A stretch of DNA of 26,571 nt from assembly GCF_000718635.1 (NCBI RefSeq), contig NZ_JOBF01000046.1, positions 1 through 26,571 of the forward strand, in the 5' to 3' direction. This stretch comes from Streptomyces varsoviensis. GTDB lineage: Bacteria > Actinomycetota > Actinomycetes > Streptomycetales > Streptomycetaceae. This document shows positions 22,654 through 26,571 of this stretch, piece by piece (positions within the stretch are counted from its first letter, which is position 1; each line of letters begins with the position of its first letter). The notes under the pieces are model-generated. The model saw only the letters and a list, made by a program, of their open reading frames with translations, had not been told where the DNA came from and did not search any database. The position numbers were made by a program, and so were the translations under genes.

Positions 22654-24515
22654 GTGGCGCTCCGGGGTTCGGGGCGGGTCCGGGTGCGGGGGCCCTCGCA
22701 CACCTCGGTGTCCGCCTCCGACAGCCAGTCGCCCACCAGCGGCGACGCGACGCGCACATAACCCGCCTCGCGGTCGGCCCGCCGCTCCCAGCGCGTGAGG
22801 AGGTTGGCCTTGGCCGGCAGCGGCACGCCCGCGACGAGGGCGCGCAGCGGCGGCGGGTCGCCGTGGGCGGCGGCGCGCTCGGCGAGGACGCGGCGCACGG
22901 CCGCCCACAGCCGCGGTTCGAGCGGCGGATGCCGGTCGGCGAGGGCGGCGAGGAGTTCGGCGAGGTGGTTGACGAGCAGGCAGTACACGACGCGGTCCCA
23001 GCCGCGCTGCCGCCCGTACGTCATGGGCCCCGCCACCTCCCGCGGCAGCCCGGCGAGCGGCGCCGCGTGGTGGTCGGGGAGCAGCTTGACGCCCTCCAGG
23101 TCGCGCAGCACGACCTGGCGCGGCATGCCGTCGGCGGCGACCCCGACGACGACGTTCTGCAGGTGCGGTTCGAGTACGACGCCGTGGTCGAGGTAGGCCG
23201 CGAGCACCGGCGGCACCAGCAGGTCGAGGTAGGCGTCCCACCAGGCCAGCGCCGCCCCCGGCCCGGCGTCGCCGAGCAGCCGGGAGAGCTGCGCGGGGCC
23301 GGTCGGGTACTCGTCGGCGACGGCCGCCGCGAGCAGCCCGGTGACGCCGGGCCGCAGCCGGGCGCCCAGCCCCTCGCGGACGATCACCCCGAACCCCTCG
23401 GCCAGTTCCCGGCTGCCGAGGTCGAGCGTGCGGTATCCGGGTTCGCGCAGCAGCTCGAAGCCGGGGAAGCGGGCGGCGAGGTCGCGCGCGACGGGCTCCA
23501 GTACGCGCGTCAGGGCGACGGCCCCCGACAGTTCGTACTCGGCGTTCTTGCGCAGGCAGTTGGTGATCCGCACATTGAGGCTGAACTTGAGGAAGTCCCG
23601 ACCGTCGTAGAGGGTCCGCACGGACGCGGTGGGCGCGAACTCCGGCCCGCCGGGGCCGAGGTCGAGGACGTCGCCGCGGGAGAGGGCGCGGACGAACGCC
23701 GGGTGGTCGCGGAGCATGGCGTACTGCCAGGGGTGCGCGGGCAGCGCCCGGTAGCCGTCGGGGACGGGTCCCTGCCGGTCGAGGGCGTCGAGCGGGCCGG
23801 GCCGCCCCGCGCCCGTACGGACGCGCCCCTCGCGGACGGGCTCGCCGGGTACGGGCTCGCCGCGGACGTACTCCTCGTGTACGGACTCGCCGCGCACGTA
23901 CTCGCCGCGGACGTACTCCTCGCGCACGTACCGCTCGCGCACCGCCAGCCGGTGCAGCGGAAAACGGGCCCGCCGCTCCGGCGCGTACCGCTCCCAGTCC
24001 TGGTCGCGGCCGGTACGGGCCTTGGGCGTGGGGTGGAAGCGGTGGCCGAGGAGCAGGGACTGCTCGGAGTCCAGGTACGCGTCCCCGGTGGGCTGTCCGC
24101 CGCCGGGCCGCAGGGCGGCGGACACGCCCGCGTGGGTGGCGGCGACCTGGTCGAGGAACTCGTCGTTGCGGACTCCGGTGCGCAGCTCCAGTTCCCGGTG
24201 GATGTACTCGGCCAGGGTCTGCCACGACACCTCCCGCCAGACGCCGTCGCGCTGTTCGGCGGGCGGCCCGGTGAACCGGTGCGCGCCGATCAGCGAGGTG
24301 CGGCGCAGCGCGATCCCCAGCAGCACCCCGCAGCGCGGCATCCGCAGCAGCAGCCGGCCGCCGGCCACGGCCGTCTGGTGCTCGGGCCCCGAGACCTCGC
24401 GGAGCAGGCAGTTGAGGAGGGTGTGGGCGACCACGTGGTCGGCGTGTGCCACGGCCGTGACGGGCGTCGCGGTCGGCACGGCCTGCACGGCCGTACGGGA
24501 GGGGGCGGTTGGCAT
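22647..24515 (-). CDS. IucA/IucC family siderophore synthetase
   Basis: This 622-residue NRPS-independent siderophore synthetase joins a carboxylate such as citrate to an amine or alcohol using ATP. Family motifs are present: GHRFHPTPKARTG at 157-169, HPWQY at 261-265, FLKFSLNVRITN with K310, a downstream HLQNVVV and LRDLEG, and a C-terminal PAKANLLTRW of the FhuF-like part. The length is normal except for a stretch of eight pentapeptide repeats (192-231) between the ATP-site motifs, which looks like an inserted surface loop. The ATG at 24515 has GGAG seven bases upstream. It is followed by the decarboxylase with a seven-base overlap and preceded by a second synthetase after 196 bases. Confidence 0.93.
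   Translation of the reverse strand: MPTAPSRTAVQAVPTATPVTAVAHADHVVAHTLLNCLLREVSGPEHQTAVAGGRLLLRMPRCGVLLGIALRRTSLIGAHRFTGPPAEQRDGVWREVSWQTLAEYIHRELELRTGVRNDEFLDQVAATHAGVSAALRPGGGQPTGDAYLDSEQSLLLGHRFHPTPKARTGRDQDWERYAPERRARFPLHRLAVRERYVREEYVRGEYVRGESVHEEYVRGEPVPGEPVREGRVRTGAGRPGPLDALDRQGPVPDGYRALPAHPWQYAMLRDHPAFVRALSRGDVLDLGPGGPEFAPTASVRTLYDGRDFLKFSLNVRITNCLRKNAEYELSGAVALTRVLEPVARDLAARFPGFELLREPGYRTLDLGSRELAEGFGVIVREGLGARLRPGVTGLLAAAVADEYPTGPAQLSRLLGDAGPGAALAWWDAYLDLLVPPVLAAYLDHGVVLEPHLQNVVVGVAADGMPRQVVLRDLEGVKLLPDHHAAPLAGLPREVAGPMTYGRQRGWDRVVYCLLVNHLAELLAALADRHPPLEPRLWAAVRRVLAERAAAHGDPPPLRALVAGVPLPAKANLLTRWERRADREAGYVRVASPLVGDWLSEADTEVCEGPRTRTRPEPRSATC
23823..23942 (-). repeat. Eight 15-bp repeats encoding VRxEx pentapeptides
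   Basis: Inside the synthetase gene, codons 192-231 read VRERY, VREEY, VRGEY, VRGES, VHEEY, VRGEP, VPGEP and VREGR. On the plus strand the units contain CGTACTC and CGCGG, like the CGTAC patches beside the flippase gene. Copies are in frame and diverged, so the array is not brand new. Confidence 0.88.
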
Positions 24516-24711
24516 GAGGCGGCTCCAGCGGTGCGGAGGAGGAGGGCGGTATTCCGAGGGTGGAGGCGGGGGCGGGCCGCGCCCCGCGCGCCGGGGGCGG
24601 CGGCGGGGGCGGCCGGGGGTATGGATTCCGGGCGGCAGCGCCCCGCGCGTTCCCCGCCCGTACGGCCGGGAGCCGCCGGCCCCGTCAGCGGCGTCATCGG
24701 CATCATCGGCG
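24516..24711 (-). other. 196-base gap between the two synthetase genes
   Basis: No gene fits here. The plus strand is dominated by runs of G in the middle (about 24562-24620), which could form hairpins or G-quadruplexes. Near 24685-24718 a 9-base unit, GTCATCGGC and variants, repeats about four times. I saw no DmdR/IdeR-like iron box, so iron control, if any, should lie upstream of the operon outside the window. Confidence 0.5.
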
Positions 24712-26571
24712 TCACCGGCCCGCCGTCCGCAGGTAGTTCGGCCCGCTCACGTAGTACTTGTTGATGTCGGCGGCGCCGGAGCGCTCCTTCGTGAGCAGCG
24801 TCCCGGCGGTGACCATGGCCTTGATGGGCAGCCGGTCGGCGTCGAGGACGCGGGCGCGCAGTACGGACGCGGGCGCGCCCGGTATCCCGGAGGCGTGTTC
24901 CAGCCGGTCCACGGCCTCGTGGAGCCGGTCGGCGAGCTGCCGCAGGAGTACGCCCAGGGGCGCGCGGCCGGCCTCGGCGAGTCCGAAGGCGAGGGCTCCC
25001 GCGCACAGGTGGACGGTGATGGTGGCGAAGACGTCGGCGACGGGCTGGTCCGCGCCGACCAGTATGCGGCGGTCGTCGAAGCCGCACAGGTCGGCGGCGG
25101 CGCCGCCGGTGACGGCGGCGAGCCGTACGGAGTGCACGCGCGGCCCGTCGTTGTCCTTGAGCAGCAGCCGCAGTCGGGTGCGGCCGGTGTCGTCCTCGTC
25201 GAGCACCAGGGAGGTGTTCTGCTGGTGCGATTCGAGGGCGATGCCGTAGCCGAAGAGGGTGGTGTGCCAGTCGAGGAGCAGCGTCAGGTACGCGTCGAGG
25301 AGGGCGGTGAGCGAGCCTTGGTAGTAGCGGTCGGCGAGCGCGTCGATGACGAGCCGGCCGCCGGGCCGGGACGCGGACCCGGCCCCGGGTTCGTCGCCGG
25401 GCCCGGCCCCCGATGCGGCTCCGGGGACGGGTGCCAGGAGCGCGGCGACGGGCACCACCTGGGCGCCTTCGAGCCCGGCCGGGTAGCGGCGGACCAGGGC
25501 GGCCAGCAGTTCGTGGCCGGCGGTGAGGTGGGTGCGCTCGTCGGCGAGGAGCACGGAGTCGGCGAAGCGCGGCTGCCGGGCGACGACCGACTCCAGGAGC
25601 CGCTGCCCGGTCGCGCCGTCCACGAGGGTGCCGGGCTTGATGGTGCGGCGGTTGCGGCGGCCCAACGTGGCAGTGGCGAGCGGGAGTTTGAGGTGTACGG
25701 CCGGGTCGTCGGTGACGGCGACGGTCCGTGTGGACAGCGTCGGCCGGACGTCCAGCCAGGGCCGGTCGGCGAGGCGTGCGGAACCGTCGAGCCCGGCCGC
25801 GCGCAGCGCGTCGGCGAGGGAGCGCCGGGCGGTGAGCGGGTGGACGGGCAGGGCGAGGTGGCCGGCGTCGAGGTAGGGCAGGCCGAGGTCTCCGGGGGTG
25901 GGCCACCAGTCGGGCAGCGCGCCCCGGCCGCCGCGTACGGCCTCGCGCGGCAGGGCGAGCCAGCGCAGCGCGAAGGAGGGGTGGAACTCCGGGGCGTACG
26001 CGCGCAGTTCGGTTTCGGTGAGCCCGGAGCGGCCGCGTCCGGTCGGGTAGACGGGGTGGTCGCGGAAGGCCGCGAGGGTGTCGTACGCGAGGGCGCCGCG
26101 CAGCCCCGCCCAGTCGCGGGCGGGCTCGGGCCCGTAGCGGTCGGCGAGCGCGGCGGTGACCTCTGCGCGTACGCGGCCGTGCAGCCGCATGGCCTCCAGC
26201 GCCTCGTCGCACTCGGCGACGAACGCGTCGAACCCGGCCCGGTCCTCGGGCTCGGCCGCCCCTCGCAGCCGGGCGAGGACGGGGCGCAGCCCGGTGAGGG
26301 TGCCGCCGGGCGTCTCCAGTTCGGGCCTGCGCGGCCCGACCTCGCACTGGAACCCGTCGGGCGCCACGGGCAGCGCCAGCTCCTCCCCCGCCACGTCGAG
26401 GCGCAGCCAGTCGCCGTCGGCGCGCCGCTCGGGGCGGGCGGCGGCGCGGAGCCCGTAGGCGTTCTCGCGGAGGAGGGCGGCGAGGACGCGGCCGAGGAGT
26501 TCGCTTTCGAAGGAGTCGCGGGCGGGGGCGGTTACGGGGTCCGAGGTGGGGGCGGTTACGGGGTCGGGGGC
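24712..26571 (-). CDS. IucA/IucC family siderophore synthetase, 5' end outside the window
   Basis: This gene is truncated by the right edge; 619 residues are visible. The GTG at 26394 is not the true start, because the frame stays open upstream and encodes a family-like N-terminus (SFESELLGRVLAALLRENAYG). Family motifs include the diverged HPVYPTGRGRSG, HLKLPLATATLGRRN at the ATP site, ESHQQNTSLVLD, KDNDGPR, and a C-terminal PIKAMVTAGTLLTKE. The first motif lacks the usual Lys-x-Arg spacing (TGRGRSG), which may reflect subtype. It would catalyse a second condensation, so the product should have at least two amide or ester bonds. An Ala/Gly/Pro-rich loop is present in the middle (PGAASGAGPGDEPG). 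More siderophore genes and the promoter are expected to the right. Confidence 0.92.
   Translation of the reverse strand, partial: APDPVTAPTSDPVTAPARDSFESELLGRVLAALLRENAYGLRAAARPERRADGDWLRLDVAGEELALPVAPDGFQCEVGPRRPELETPGGTLTGLRPVLARLRGAAEPEDRAGFDAFVAECDEALEAMRLHGRVRAEVTAALADRYGPEPARDWAGLRGALAYDTLAAFRDHPVYPTGRGRSGLTETELRAYAPEFHPSFALRWLALPREAVRGGRGALPDWWPTPGDLGLPYLDAGHLALPVHPLTARRSLADALRAAGLDGSARLADRPWLDVRPTLSTRTVAVTDDPAVHLKLPLATATLGRRNRRTIKPGTLVDGATGQRLLESVVARQPRFADSVLLADERTHLTAGHELLAALVRRYPAGLEGAQVVPVAALLAPVPGAASGAGPGDEPGAGSASRPGGRLVIDALADRYYQGSLTALLDAYLTLLLDWHTTLFGYGIALESHQQNTSLVLDEDDTGRTRLRLLLKDNDGPRVHSVRLAAVTGGAAADLCGFDDRRILVGADQPVADVFATITVHLCAGALAFGLAEAGRAPLGVLLRQLADRLHEAVDRLEHASGIPGAPASVLRARVLDADRLPIKAMVTAGTLLTKERSGAADINKYYVSGPNYLRTAGR
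26524..26565 (-). repeat. Two exact 18-bp copies at 24-bp spacing in the synthetase N-terminus
   Basis: GGGGGCGGTTACGGGGTC occurs at 26524-26541 and again at 26548-26565. In frame on the minus strand it gives DPVTAP twice, eight residues apart. The repeat may continue past the window edge. Confidence 0.85.

Noticed and set aside
24516..24711. An iron-box operator between the two synthetase genes
   Set aside because: I saw no sequence resembling the TTAGGTTAGGCTAACCTAA-type palindrome. Control is more likely upstream of the operon.
24712..26394. Starting the right-hand synthetase at the GTG at 26394
   Set aside because: The frame is open to the window edge and the residues before 26394 look like the normal family N-terminus, so the real start is outside.
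1..26571. CRISPR arrays, tRNA or rRNA genes, insertion sequences or prophage
   Set aside because: I found no spaced identical repeats of CRISPR type, no transposase or integrase, and no cloverleaf or rRNA-like sequence. The repeats present are short, adjacent and GC-rich.

Overview
This is a very GC-rich window with strong G/C bias at third codon positions, ATG, GTG and TTG starts, tight start/stop overlaps and rare TTA leucine codons. All of this fits Streptomyces or a close relative. The identification rests on sequence style and recognised families, not on a database search.

Layout. (1) 1-4243: an ABC-2 drug-exporter type permease, a small hypothetical protein on the minus strand, a membrane Ser/Thr protein kinase with an unusual C-terminal extracellular domain, and a secreted SGNH/GDSL hydrolase. 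(2) 4600-15222: a candidate cell-surface glycan locus. It holds a small membrane protein, a CelD/BcsL-type acyltransferase, a polyprenyl-phosphate-mannosyltransferase-like GT2, a second GT2, a NodB polysaccharide deacetylase, a 1343-residue fusion of a MOP-type flippase with a second multi-spanning (GT-C-like) half, and a convergent membrane-anchored glycoside hydrolase. The first GT2 and the glycoside hydrolase each carry two in-frame TTA codons; I saw none in the other genes, which suggests that the locus is switched on with development through bldA. (3) 15380-20920: a DUF5925-type AAA+ ATPase, an alpha/beta hydrolase, a YtrA-type GntR regulator, a class B asparagine synthetase and a double-GNAT acetyltransferase. 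(4) 20863-26571: minus-strand genes for a NUDIX hydrolase, a PLP decarboxylase very like SbnH of staphyloferrin B synthesis, and two IucA/IucC synthetases. The last is cut by the window edge. Together these are the distal part of an NRPS-independent siderophore operon.

How it could work. In region 2 the GT2 enzymes would build a lipid-linked sugar, the acyltransferase and deacetylase would modify it, the flippase fusion would export and perhaps extend it, and the hydrolase would trim it outside. In region 4 the synthetases would join citrate-type acids to amines, and the decarboxylase would process an amino-acid building block or intermediate.

Non-coding structure worth noting: five 11-bp direct repeats ahead of the first GT2, CGTAC-rich repeat patches on both sides of the flippase gene and inside one synthetase gene (there as an in-frame pentapeptide repeat), and several inverted repeats in divergent promoter regions. 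I found no tRNA, rRNA, CRISPR array, insertion sequence or phage gene.
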